From: an uncultured Collinsella sp.
GTDB taxonomy: Bacteria; Actinomycetota; Coriobacteriia; Coriobacteriales; Coriobacteriaceae
Length of the DNA stretch: 7,342 nt
Assembly: GCA_905211615.1 (NCBI GenBank)
Contig: CAJMBB010000095.1
Coordinates: 1 to 7,342 of the forward strand
Reading direction: 5' to 3'
Positions 1 to 6,475 of this stretch are shown here, in pieces. Numbering within the stretch: the stretch's first letter is position 1; the number at the start of each line of letters is the position of its first letter. A program made the position numbers and the translations under genes. Under the pieces are notes generated by a model. The model had not been told where the DNA came from, searched no databases, and saw nothing but the letters and a program-made list of their open reading frames with translations.

Positions 1-17
1 TTGGTAAAACCGCGTAA

Positions 18-2042
18 CTAAAGTAGTTCGCAAACAGCCGCCGCGAAGGCAACGGGGTCCTCGGGGAGGATGCCCTCGACCAGCAGGGCCTGATCGTAGA
101 GCAAGCCGGAGTACTGCTTGATCTTGTCGGCGTCGCCTGCCTTCTGGGCAGCGACAAGCTTGTCAAAGACCGGGTGCTTGGCGTTGAGCTCGAGCACGCG
201 CTGGCTCTTGGGCATGCCGTCGGGCGCGCCCTCGGGTCCCTTCTGGAGTACCTTCTCCATCTCAAGCGAAAGCGGACCCTCGGTGGTGATGCAAGCGGGG
301 GCATCGGTCAGGCGCGCGGAGACGGCAACTTTCTCGACCTTGTCACCGAGTGCCTCCTTCATAGCGCTAAAGAGGTCCTCGTTTTCCTTGGTGGCGTCCT
401 CGGCCTCCTTCTTCTCATCCTCGGTCGCTAGGTCAAGATCACCGGTCGCGACGTTCTTGAGCTCCAGATGACGATCCTCGACCTCGGGCTCGGCACCGTC
501 GGCCACAGCCTTCTCGGCAGCCTCGCGGGCAGCATCGTCCTCGTAGATCTTGGGCATATCGGCGGCAACGTACTCACGCATAGCCTGGAACGTGAACTCA
601 TCCACATCCTGCGTCAGCAGCAGCACGTCATAACCGCGGTCGAGCACGCCCTTTACCACGGGCATCTTGGCCAAGCGCTCACGCGAGTCACCGGCGGCGT
701 AGTAGATGGCCTTCTGATCCTCGGGCATGCCCTTGGTATACTCGGCCAGGGTAATCATCTTCTGTTCCTTGGCAGACCAGAACAGCAACAGGTCGGCGAG
801 CTCATCGGCCTTCATGCCATAGCTCGAGTAAATGCCGTACTTAAGGCCGCGGCCAAAGTTCTCAAAGAACTTCTCGTAGGCCTCGCGATCGTTGTCACGC
901 ATATCCTCAAGGTCAGCGGTGATCTTCTTCTCGACACGCTTGGCAATGGCCTTGAGCTGACGGTTCTGCTGCAGCGTCTCACGCGAGATGTTGAGCGACA
1001 CGTCGGCGGAATCCACGACGCCGCGGACAAAGTTGTAGTAGTCGGGCAGCAGGTCGTCGCACTTCTCCATAATCAGCACGTTGGAGCTGTAGAGCGCCAG
1101 GCCCTTCTCGTAGTCCTTGCTGTACAGATCGAACGGCGCGCGACCAGGCACAAACAGCAGGGCGTCATACTCGAGCGTGCCCTCGGCATGGAAGCTGATG
1201 GTGCGCGCAGGATCGTCAAAGTCGTGGAACGTGGACTTGTAGAACTCGTCGTAGTCCTTCTGCTCGACATCGGAGCTGCGCTTCTTCCAGATCGGTGTCA
1301 TGGAATTGACGGTCTCGAGCTCCTGGTAGTCCTCGTACTCGGGCTTGTAATCGTCGCCGGCGTCCTCGGGCTTGGGTTTCTGGCGGCTCTTGGACACCAT
1401 CATCTGAATCGGGTAGCGCACATAGTTGCTGTACTGCTGAATCAGGCTCTTGAGGCCCCACTCGGTCAGGAAGCGATCGTAGGTCTCGGCCTCGCCGTCG
1501 GCATCGAGCTTCTCATTCTCGCGCAGCGTCAGGATGACATCGGTACCGTGCTCGGCGCGCTCGCCGTCCTCGATGGTGTAGCCCTCAAGACCGTCGGATT
1601 CCCACACATGGGCGACATCCTCGCCATAGGCGCGGCTGACGACCTTCACATGACTGGCAACCATAAAAGCCGAGTAGAAGCCCACGCCAAACTGACCGAT
1701 GATGTCGACATCCGAACCCTGCTGCTCGGCGTTCTCGGTCTTAAACTCCTCGGAGCCGGAATGGGCGATGGTGCCCAGATTGCGCTCGAGCTCCTCGGCG
1801 GTCATGCCAATGCCGTTATCCGAGATGGTAATGGTGCGGGCGTCTTTATCAAAGAAGACGCGAATGGCCAGGTCGCCCTGGTCGATCTTGACGCTCGGAT
1901 CCTGCAGGCTCTTAAAGTTGAGCTTGTCGACGGCGTCGCTCGCGTTAGAGATAAGCTCGCGCAGGAAGATTTCCTTATTCGTGTAGATGGAGTTGATCAT
2001 GAGGTCGAGCAGTTTTTTGCTCTCGGTCTTAAATTGACGCAT
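18..2042 (-). CDS. htpG: Molecular chaperone HtpG (bacterial Hsp90), complete
   Basis: This gene encodes a 674-residue cytosolic Hsp90-family ATPase, a homodimeric chaperone that remodels late folding intermediates. The N-terminal GHKL ATP-binding domain is clear: ELISNASDA at about residues 29-37, DNGIGM at 75-80, and the lid/glycine motif GQFGVGFYSAF at 116-126. The middle domain carries ISFHAEGTLEYDALLFVPG, and SLNISRETLQQNRQLK is the usual conserved stretch containing the catalytic-arginine region. The C-terminal dimerisation domain follows an acidic, lysine-rich linker near residues 545-565 (TEDEKKEAEDATKENED). Length is about 50 residues above the E. coli protein, mostly from this linker and a charged insertion near residue 225. 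The ATG start has an AAAGGA ribosome binding site 6 nt upstream. The stop is TAG and the frame is intact. It appears to be transcribed alone from a 202-nt spacer; no CIRCE element is seen there. Confidence 0.97.
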   Translation of the reverse strand: MRQFKTESKKLLDLMINSIYTNKEIFLRELISNASDAVDKLNFKSLQDPSVKIDQGDLAIRVFFDKDARTITISDNGIGMTAEELERNLGTIAHSGSEEFKTENAEQQGSDVDIIGQFGVGFYSAFMVASHVKVVSRAYGEDVAHVWESDGLEGYTIEDGERAEHGTDVILTLRENEKLDADGEAETYDRFLTEWGLKSLIQQYSNYVRYPIQMMVSKSRQKPKPEDAGDDYKPEYEDYQELETVNSMTPIWKKRSSDVEQKDYDEFYKSTFHDFDDPARTISFHAEGTLEYDALLFVPGRAPFDLYSKDYEKGLALYSSNVLIMEKCDDLLPDYYNFVRGVVDSADVSLNISRETLQQNRQLKAIAKRVEKKITADLEDMRDNDREAYEKFFENFGRGLKYGIYSSYGMKADELADLLLFWSAKEQKMITLAEYTKGMPEDQKAIYYAAGDSRERLAKMPVVKGVLDRGYDVLLLTQDVDEFTFQAMREYVAADMPKIYEDDAAREAAEKAVADGAEPEVEDRHLELKNVATGDLDLATEDEKKEAEDATKENEDLFSAMKEALGDKVEKVAVSARLTDAPACITTEGPLSLEMEKVLQKGPEGAPDGMPKSQRVLELNAKHPVFDKLVAAQKAGDADKIKQYSGLLYDQALLVEGILPEDPVAFAAAVCELL

Positions 2043-2072
2043 GTGCAGTCCTTTCGCGCTACCCCCGTCCGC

Positions 2073-2097
2073 AAAAACGGCCCGGTCGCCCGAGCCG
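2073..2097 (-). terminator. Terminator-like hairpin with T tract in the htpG leader
   Basis: Read on the minus strand, positions 2097 to 2078 fold into an 8-bp stem (seven Watson-Crick pairs and one G-T wobble) closed by a GCGA (GNRA) tetraloop. Five T residues (2077-2073) follow immediately. This is the form of an intrinsic terminator. It sits only about 30 nt ahead of the htpG start codon and downstream of every promoter-like sequence I can see in the spacer. It could end the transcript of the upstream acetyltransferase operon, or act as an attenuator in the htpG leader. The structure is seen directly; the function is inference. Confidence 0.6.
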
Positions 2098-2151
2098 CAT
2101 CGCAGACCTGCTATGTTCAGACTTAGATTTTATAACCCATTAGCGCGCATA

Positions 2152-2183
2152 TATACATACGGAATCGAAAAACTGTATGTCTA
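2152..2183 (-). promoter_or_regulatory. Inverted repeat over a candidate htpG promoter
   Basis: Two 9-nt arms, TAGACATAC and GTATGTATA on the minus strand, are inverted copies with one mismatch, separated by 14 nt. The left arm contains TAGACA, one base off a TTGACA -35 box. The right arm contains TATGTA at 18-nt spacing, a weak -10. A regulator bound here would cover both boxes. A second A/T-rich -10-like sequence, TATAAAAT, lies at 2127-2134 but lacks a recognisable -35. It does not match CIRCE, HAIR or the CtsR direct repeat. No transcription start is known, so the promoter call is tentative. Confidence 0.35.
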
Positions 2184-2189
2184 AGCGCT

Positions 2190-2253
2190 CCGATGCGCCA
2201 ATTGCCAAGGAGTGTCCCCAACTGCCGGCAGAAAAGGAACGTCCCTATCTGCC
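2190..2253. repeat. Repeat-like hairpin cluster after the acetyltransferase gene
   Basis: This stretch contains a perfect 10-bp palindrome CTGCCGGCAG (2222-2231) and an overlapping inverted repeat GGCAGA (2227-2232) / TCTGCC (2248-2253) whose loop holds a smaller GGA...TCC pairing. It also has two GTCCC words (AGTGTCCCC and ACGTCCCTA). The acetyltransferase stop codon lies inside it. Similar GGGACAGAT/TGTCCCC words recur between genes in coriobacterial genomes as I remember them, and a related word occurs at 2776-2787. I therefore suspect a small dispersed palindromic repeat, but copy number cannot be tested from one window. No T tract follows, so it is a poor terminator. Confidence 0.35.
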
Positions 2254-2748
2254 ACCCTCGACCCGCTTGGCCATCCAGGCGTGGGGCTGACCTTCATCCT
2301 CGTAATCCACCGGCGCGATCTGCGCGTAGCCCGCCTTTGCATAGAGCGGCAGCACGTATTCCTGCGCATGCAGTTTTATGAGCTTGGCACCGGCATCACA
2401 CGCGGCGGCATCACTGGCCTCGACGATCTTGCTCGCCAGACCGCGACGGCGCATGCTCGGCAGCACAGCCACACGCCCCATAATATAGGTCTCCCCCGCT
2501 GCGACGCCTTCGTCCAAGTCGCACGCCGGCGAAACCGGAGCCTCTGAATCTGCCGCGCGCTCAAGCTCTTCGGGAAACACGCGCGAGCAGCCGGCAAGCT
2601 CGCCGTCTACATAGAGCGTCACATGAATGCAGTTCGGATCCTCGTCGATAGCGTCGAACTCATTCTCGTAGCCCTGCTCGTCCATAAAAACGACGCGGCG
2701 CACCAACGCCGCGTCATCAAAGCATCCCGTCTTAAGTTGGATATCCAT
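2245..2748 (-). CDS. GNAT-family N-acetyltransferase, ElaA/YitI-like
   Basis: This gene encodes a 167-residue single-domain acetyltransferase expected to move an acetyl group from acetyl-CoA to an unknown amine. The acetyl-CoA-binding motif is GRVAVLPSMRRRGLASKI at about residues 91-108. It is followed by GAKLIKLHAQEYVLPLYAKAGY (120-141) and a GQPHAWMAK ending. The combination LHAQ...YxxxGY...PHxxM is characteristic of the ElaA/YitI-like group (COG2153 type). Substrates of that group are poorly defined, so no gene symbol is given. The ATG at 2748 is chosen because a GAAGGGG ribosome binding site lies 5 nt upstream; an in-frame TTG 18 nt further up has no comparable site. The gene starts 39 nt after the phosphatase stop and probably shares its transcript. 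The TAG stop is embedded in a repeat-like sequence. Confidence 0.88.
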   Translation of the reverse strand: MDIQLKTGCFDDAALVRRVVFMDEQGYENEFDAIDEDPNCIHVTLYVDGELAGCSRVFPEELERAADSEAPVSPACDLDEGVAAGETYIMGRVAVLPSMRRRGLASKIVEASDAAACDAGAKLIKLHAQEYVLPLYAKAGYAQIAPVDYEDEGQPHAWMAKRVEGGR

Positions 2749-2753
2749 GGCCG

Positions 2754-2760
2754 CCCCTTC
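2754..2760 (-). promoter_or_regulatory. Ribosome binding site deciding the acetyltransferase start
   Basis: GAAGGGG on the minus strand lies 5 nt before the ATG at 2748. It falls inside the extra codons that would be used by the in-frame TTG at 2766, which argues for the shorter 167-residue protein. Confidence 0.7.
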
Positions 2761-2787
2761 ATTCAATGCGAACGTTAGGGACAGATA

Positions 2788-3438
2788 TTAGCGAAAATGA
2801 GCTCCGCGCACGCTAAACTTCGCGCGAGCCTTCGCCAGGCAGTCGTAATGACCCACGTTATGGGCATCGCTCGCGATGAAGCTGTACAGGTTCTGATCGA
2901 ACAGGCGCTGTGCCGGCTTTTTCTCGCGACCAAATCGACCGCCGGCAATAAAGTCCGCCGAAGCCTGCAGCTTGCAGCCCATATCGACCAGGCGCTCCGC
3001 CACGCTTACATCCTTTTGAACCGCACGATAGCGCTCAGGATGAGCGATGATCACCTGGTAGCCACGGCACTGCAAATCGTAAATCGTGTTCTCGTACTCT
3101 CTAAACGCATACGCATCGGCATGCGTCGAAAGCTCGAGCAGAAACTCGTTGGTCCCATCGAAATGCAAGTGCTCCGCGGCATCGATACCAAGCTCAACGA
3201 GCTTTCGATGGTTGACCTCGAAGCCCATCTGGAGCGGAAAACCGTCAGCGTTATCACGCAGCAGCTCAAAGGCATCCCACATCTTGTCGTAATCAAAATA
3301 GGGATCACGGCAGTGAGGAGTGCAAACGATTCTGGTTACACCGGCCCGCTTGGCAGCCTCGAGCATCGCCAAGCTCTCATCGAGATCGGCGGCGCCGTCG
3401 TCTACACCCGGCAAGATATGGCAATGAATGTCACGCAT
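2788..3438 (-). CDS. PHP-family protein-tyrosine phosphatase (CpsB/YwqE type), short C-terminus
   Basis: This gene encodes a 216-residue metal-dependent phosphatase of the PHP fold. By family knowledge it dephosphorylates the tyrosine cluster of the partner kinase encoded just upstream. The metal-binding motifs are present in order: DIHCHILPGVDDG (3-15; H5, H7), TPH (40-42), the glutamate of GFEV (E74), AHPERY (132-137) and SDAHN (190-194). Family members usually run about 240-255 residues, with a helical segment of roughly 45-50 residues after SDAHN. Here only 22 residues follow, so the C-terminus is some 25 residues short, although all metal ligands remain. The ATG has a TAAGG site 7 nt upstream and starts 17 nt after the kinase stop. 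The TAA stop directly abuts the word TATCTGTCCC on the minus strand. Enzymatic function is likely but unproven given the shortened end. Confidence 0.9.
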   Translation of the reverse strand: MRDIHCHILPGVDDGAADLDESLAMLEAAKRAGVTRIVCTPHCRDPYFDYDKMWDAFELLRDNADGFPLQMGFEVNHRKLVELGIDAAEHLHFDGTNEFLLELSTHADAYAFREYENTIYDLQCRGYQVIIAHPERYRAVQKDVSVAERLVDMGCKLQASADFIAGGRFGREKKPAQRLFDQNLYSFIASDAHNVGHYDCLAKARAKFSVRGAHFR

Positions 3439-3455
3439 AGGTCAGCCTTAATCAA

Positions 3456-4193
3456 CTAAACGTTTGCTCGGTTGGTGAAGATGCCCTTTTTGGAAGTCCC
3501 CTGATCGTCGGAGCCCTTCTTCACCTTCTTACCGTCCTTGGTGTAGTAGGAGTAGTAGTACTCGCTGGTCTCGGTCTCGCAGTAGTTCATAACGGTACCG
3601 ATGAGCTTGACCTTCTCGGACTTCTTAAGCTGACCGATGGCGTTGAGCGCCTCCTCGCGCTTGGTGAAATCCTCACGCACGACAAAAAGCGCACCGTCGG
3701 TCAGACTTGCGATCTCGGCAGCATCGATGAAAGTGCCGACCGGGGGAGCATCAAAGATGACGTACTGGAACTTGGCGGACAGTGCCTTTACCAGCTTGGC
3801 AAAGCGGTGAGAGACGATGATGTCGGCAGGATTGGGAATATGCGGCTCGGCATCGAGGAAGTAGAAGTTCTTCTGACCCGTCTCGACAATTGCCTGGTCA
3901 ATGGAGATCTGCTCGGAAAGAACCGCATAGAGTCCGCCGCGCGAACGAACGCCGAGCATATCGGAAAGGGACCTGCGGCGCATATCGGCCTCGACCAGCA
4001 GGACGCTCTTGCCGCTGGTGGCGATAGCCTGGGCAAGGTTGATGGAAACCGTAGACTTGCCCTCGTTGGGAATCGAGGACGTAACGGTGATGGTGCGAAT
4101 GGGGTCGTCCACGCTCGCAAAGCGGATGTTGGCCAGAAGGGTCTTGGCGGCATTCTGTACAACGAGCTTATCGGTGTTCTTTGCCTTAGCCAT
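3456..4193 (-). CDS. Bacterial tyrosine kinase (CpsD/CapB/YwqD type)
   Basis: This gene encodes a 245-residue cytoplasmic BY-kinase that uses a P-loop rather than a eukaryotic kinase fold to autophosphorylate tyrosines. By family knowledge it controls polysaccharide assembly through its membrane adaptor. Walker A is SSIPNEGKST (39-48, K46). Walker A' is VLLVEADMRR (64-73), with Glu in place of the first Asp of the common form. Walker B is YVIFDAPP (144-151, D149). The C-terminal tyrosine cluster EYYYSYY (211-217) has five tyrosines, followed by a lysine-rich tail. The N-terminal motif, normally ExxRxxR (EAYRTLRTNI-like), reads NAAKTLLANI, so its charged residues are lost. The ATG lies 2 nt after the adaptor stop, and an AAAGGTGGT site within the last adaptor codons suggests translational coupling. 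MinD/ParA-type ATPases share the fold, but the tyrosine tail and neighbours settle the call. Confidence 0.94.
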   Translation of the reverse strand: MAKAKNTDKLVVQNAAKTLLANIRFASVDDPIRTITVTSSIPNEGKSTVSINLAQAIATSGKSVLLVEADMRRRSLSDMLGVRSRGGLYAVLSEQISIDQAIVETGQKNFYFLDAEPHIPNPADIIVSHRFAKLVKALSAKFQYVIFDAPPVGTFIDAAEIASLTDGALFVVREDFTKREEALNAIGQLKKSEKVKLIGTVMNYCETETSEYYYSYYTKDGKKVKKGSDDQGTSKKGIFTNRANV

Positions 4194-4195
4194 GC

Positions 4196-4852
4196 CTATT
4201 TACCACCTTTCATAGCCGGAATTCGGCCAACAACGGGAATGCCCAGGAGCTCTTCTGCCTCTTCTGCACCGCGGATGCGGGTGTTGAGCATGTCTGCCAA
4301 AACGACATAGGCAACTGCGATAAAGATGCCCGCGAGGAACGCGACAGCAACGTACAGCATACGCTTGGGACCGCTGGGGGCTTCGGGGGTCTTAGCCTCG
4401 TCGATAACGTTGATGCTCTGGGCAGCGCCGACGTTCTGAGCGACCGTACTCACCGAGCTGGCCATGGCCTTTGCGACCTTAGCCGTCTCCTTGGCATCGG
4501 TGCCGGTAACCGAAAGCGTAATGACACGCGTAGTGGTCTCGGAGGAAACAGACACCTTGTAGTCATCCAGATCGGTGAGGCCCAGTTCATTGGCTGCGCC
4601 GCTCTTAACGCTATCGCTATCCAGCAGCGTGGCGATATCGTTGGAAAGCATCTGACTCGCCGAGAGATCGTTGTAGCTCATCTGACCGCTATCGTCGGTC
4701 TTGGCGAGAATGTACATGCTCGTCGTCGCGGTGTAGGTGTTGTCCATCGCAACGAAGGACACGATGCCCATGGCGATCGCGCAGACCACCGGAAGGGTGA
4801 TGACCAGCTGAAGGTGCTTCTTCAGCAGCTGGAACAGTTCGAGAAGGGTCAT
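4196..4852 (-). CDS. Wzz/CapA-like polysaccharide co-polymerase adaptor
   Basis: This gene encodes a 218-residue membrane protein of the chain-length-determinant family (Wzz domain; CapA/CpsC type). A short cytoplasmic N-terminus (MTLLELFQLLKKHLQ) leads into a first membrane helix at about 15-36. An extracytoplasmic region of about 130 residues is rich in Ser, Thr and Asp. A proline-bearing stretch (TPEAPSGPKR, 155-164) precedes the second helix at about 166-187. The cytoplasmic tail RIRGAEEAEELLGIPVVGRIP (about 192-212) is the classical segment that contacts and activates the separate BY-kinase encoded next. The ATG start has an AAAGG site 8 nt upstream. It is the first gene of the module, preceded by a 195-nt spacer with a terminator for the kinase/regulator pair. 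Which polysaccharide it serves is not shown here. Confidence 0.92.
   Translation of the reverse strand: MTLLELFQLLKKHLQLVITLPVVCAIAMGIVSFVAMDNTYTATTSMYILAKTDDSGQMSYNDLSASQMLSNDIATLLDSDSVKSGAANELGLTDLDDYKVSVSSETTTRVITLSVTGTDAKETAKVAKAMASSVSTVAQNVGAAQSINVIDEAKTPEAPSGPKRMLYVAVAFLAGIFIAVAYVVLADMLNTRIRGAEEAEELLGIPVVGRIPAMKGGK
4202..4210 (-). promoter_or_regulatory. Kinase ribosome binding site inside the adaptor's last codons
   Basis: AAAGGTGGT, one mismatch from the ideal AAAGGAGGT, encodes Lys-Gly-Gly at the end of the adaptor and lies 8 nt before the kinase ATG. The adaptor stop falls between site and start, which is the layout expected for translational coupling that keeps adaptor and kinase in step. 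Confidence 0.65.
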
Positions 4853-4980
4853 GCAGCTTGCCTTTCATTTCCCCAGTTCGGATTGACAAAACTGTCCGTA
4901 TGTTATCGCATCTTTTTACCGAGACCAAACTCTATACATAAGAAACAGGCTCTCCTGTAAAAATGTCGGAAGCAATCGTA

Positions 4981-5022
4981 AAATTGCACAACAACGCCGC
5001 ACCCGAAAGTCAAATGCGGCGT
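4981..5022 (-). terminator. Probable intrinsic terminator after the histidine kinase
   Basis: On the minus strand ACGCCGCA (5022-5015) and TGCGGCGT (5001-4994) form a perfect 8-bp stem with a 13-nt loop. A T-rich run, TGTTGTGCAATTTT, follows. It lies 25 nt past the kinase stop codon and would separate the two-component operon from the polysaccharide-control genes. The loop is long and the T run interrupted, so some read-through is possible. Confidence 0.6.
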
Positions 5023-5047
5023 CTGCATCAATATCTATGTTGTATCG

Positions 5048-6472
5048 CTATGCGAATGGCTCGTCCTGCTGTATGGGAAACGTCACCGTAATGGTGGTTC
5101 CCACGCCCAACTCGCTCGACAAATCGAGCGTGGCGTGATGATACAGGGCCGCATGCTTGACAATGGCAAGCCCCAGGCCGGTTCCGCCGCGTGCCTTGGA
5201 CCTACTCTTGTCCACGCGATAGAACCGCTCAAATACCTTGCCCTGTTCTTCAGGCGCGATACCGATTCCCGTGTCGGCGACCGCGAGGAACGGATGGCCT
5301 TCGTCGTTGGTGCCGCACTGCAGCGTAACCGTACCGCCGGGCCGATTGTAGCGGATGGCGTTGCTTGCCAGATTATAGATGAGCTCGTCGATCAAGCGCG
5401 ACACGCCTTCGATGACCACAGGCTTGGTCTCATGACTTATCGTCACATTCGCCTGACGGGCGACCTGTTCAAGACGCTGCTCAACCGCGTAGATGGCACG
5501 CGAGAGCTCAATAGGCTCCGTGGACCCAATGGGCACCGCCTCGCCCTCAGTTGCACGCTCGGCCTCGTCCAAGTTAGACAGCGTAAGGATGTCGTTGACG
5601 AGCGCCGCCAAGCGGCCTGCCTCACGATAGATGCGACCGCCAAAGTTGCGCAGGTCGTCCTCGCCCTCGACCATGCCGTTTGCGATGAGCTCGGCATAGC
5701 CCGAAATCGCCGTAAGCGGCGTCTTGAGCTCATGGGTGATATTCGCCGTGAACTCGCGGCGCATACGGTCATTGTCCGCTAGCACCGCCATTTGGCGCTT
5801 GAGTTCCTGGCGCTGCGACTCGATACGCTCAAGCATGGGGACCATCTCGGCATAGGCGTGCTCATAGCTGCGACGTGGGTGGTCCAAATCCACCTCTTGC
5901 AACGGCGCGATGATGGCACGGGACTCGCGGCGCGCCATAAAAAACGAGAGCACCGCACCCGCTGCTGCGATAAGCAGCATCGGCGCCACCATCGACAGCA
6001 AAATCGCCGCAACGCCAGGCTGGGCCTGCGCCAAGCGGACAACCTGGCCGTTATCAAGGGCGACGGCGCGATACAGCATAATCTCGTCGAGCGTAGAGCT
6101 TGCGCGCTCCGCGGAACCCAAACCACTCTCAAAGGCCTCGATGACCTCGGGGCGATCGCCATGGTTGGGCAGTGTGGAAGGCGACGCCTCGTTGTCGTAG
6201 GCAACCGATCCATCCTTGTTAATCAGCGTGATGCGCAAGTCCTCGCGATCGAGGCTACGCAAGAACGGGATGGGCTCCTGCTGCTCGTCGAGGGCGGCAG
6301 CAATGAGCTCGGTTTCCTGCGCCAGGTTGGCACTCGTGGCATCCGCCAAGGTGTTTTGCACAAAGAACGCACCCAGCACCGTAAACGCCACGATAACCGC
6401 CATGGCGCAGACAAAGATCGTCACAAAAACGCGGTGCGACAGCGTATGTTTTCCCTGGGGGACGAAGACCAC
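5048..6472 (-). CDS. phoR: PhoR-type sensor histidine kinase
   Basis: This gene encodes a 474-residue membrane histidine kinase that should phosphorylate the response regulator encoded just upstream. A first membrane helix (about 15-38) and a second (about 154-179) flank an extracytoplasmic region of about 115 residues with a PAS/Cache-like segment (ITLINKDGSVAYDNEA, 81-96). A degenerate HAMP-like/coiled linker (181-232) leads to the HisKA domain with FTANITHELKTPLTAISGY (241-259, phospho-acceptor H247). The ATPase domain has N box NLASNAIRYN (367-376), G1 DTGIGI (400-405), F box ERFYRVDKS (415-423) and G2 GGTGLGLAI (429-437). All catalytic motifs are intact. The GTG start is supported by a GGAGGAG site 6 nt upstream and lies 3 nt after the regulator stop. 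The PhoR name rests on architecture and on the probable pstB upstream; other PhoR-like kinases (ResE, WalK) remain possible. Confidence 0.88.
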   Translation of the reverse strand: MVFVPQGKHTLSHRVFVTIFVCAMAVIVAFTVLGAFFVQNTLADATSANLAQETELIAAALDEQQEPIPFLRSLDREDLRITLINKDGSVAYDNEASPSTLPNHGDRPEVIEAFESGLGSAERASSTLDEIMLYRAVALDNGQVVRLAQAQPGVAAILLSMVAPMLLIAAAGAVLSFFMARRESRAIIAPLQEVDLDHPRRSYEHAYAEMVPMLERIESQRQELKRQMAVLADNDRMRREFTANITHELKTPLTAISGYAELIANGMVEGEDDLRNFGGRIYREAGRLAALVNDILTLSNLDEAERATEGEAVPIGSTEPIELSRAIYAVEQRLEQVARQANVTISHETKPVVIEGVSRLIDELIYNLASNAIRYNRPGGTVTLQCGTNDEGHPFLAVADTGIGIAPEEQGKVFERFYRVDKSRSKARGGTGLGLAIVKHAALYHHATLDLSSELGVGTTITVTFPIQQDEPFA

Positions 6473-6475
6473 GGG

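Noticed and set aside
64..70. Arginine- and serine-rich alternative frames within all coding regions, suggesting overlapping genes
   Set aside because: They are typical out-of-frame translations of GC-rich genes, lack ribosome binding sites and overlap proteins with clear domains.
468..2126. A 552-codon open frame on the plus strand opposite htpG
   Set aside because: It is the antisense shadow of a highly conserved htpG. Its translation is low-complexity Leu/Val/Gly/His text with no domain, caused by codon bias in the real gene.
2136..2150. TTAGCGCGC resembling half of a CIRCE element upstream of htpG
   Set aside because: The second half (GAGTGCTAA at 9-nt spacing) is absent and the first half matches only partly.
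2749..2766. Longer acetyltransferase starting at the TTG at 2766
   Set aside because: The ATG at 2748 has a strong GAAGGGG site at 5-nt spacing, and the TTG has none.
2797..3459. A 220-codon plus-strand open frame opposite the phosphatase gene
   Set aside because: It mirrors the PHP phosphatase, whose metal motifs are all on the minus strand, and shows no domain of its own.
4895..4903. The 9-mer ACATACGGA occurs upstream of both the adaptor gene and htpG (2155-2163), in opposite orientation
   Set aside because: A shared 9-mer between two spacers of about 200 nt is not rare enough by chance, and the flanking sequence does not align well.
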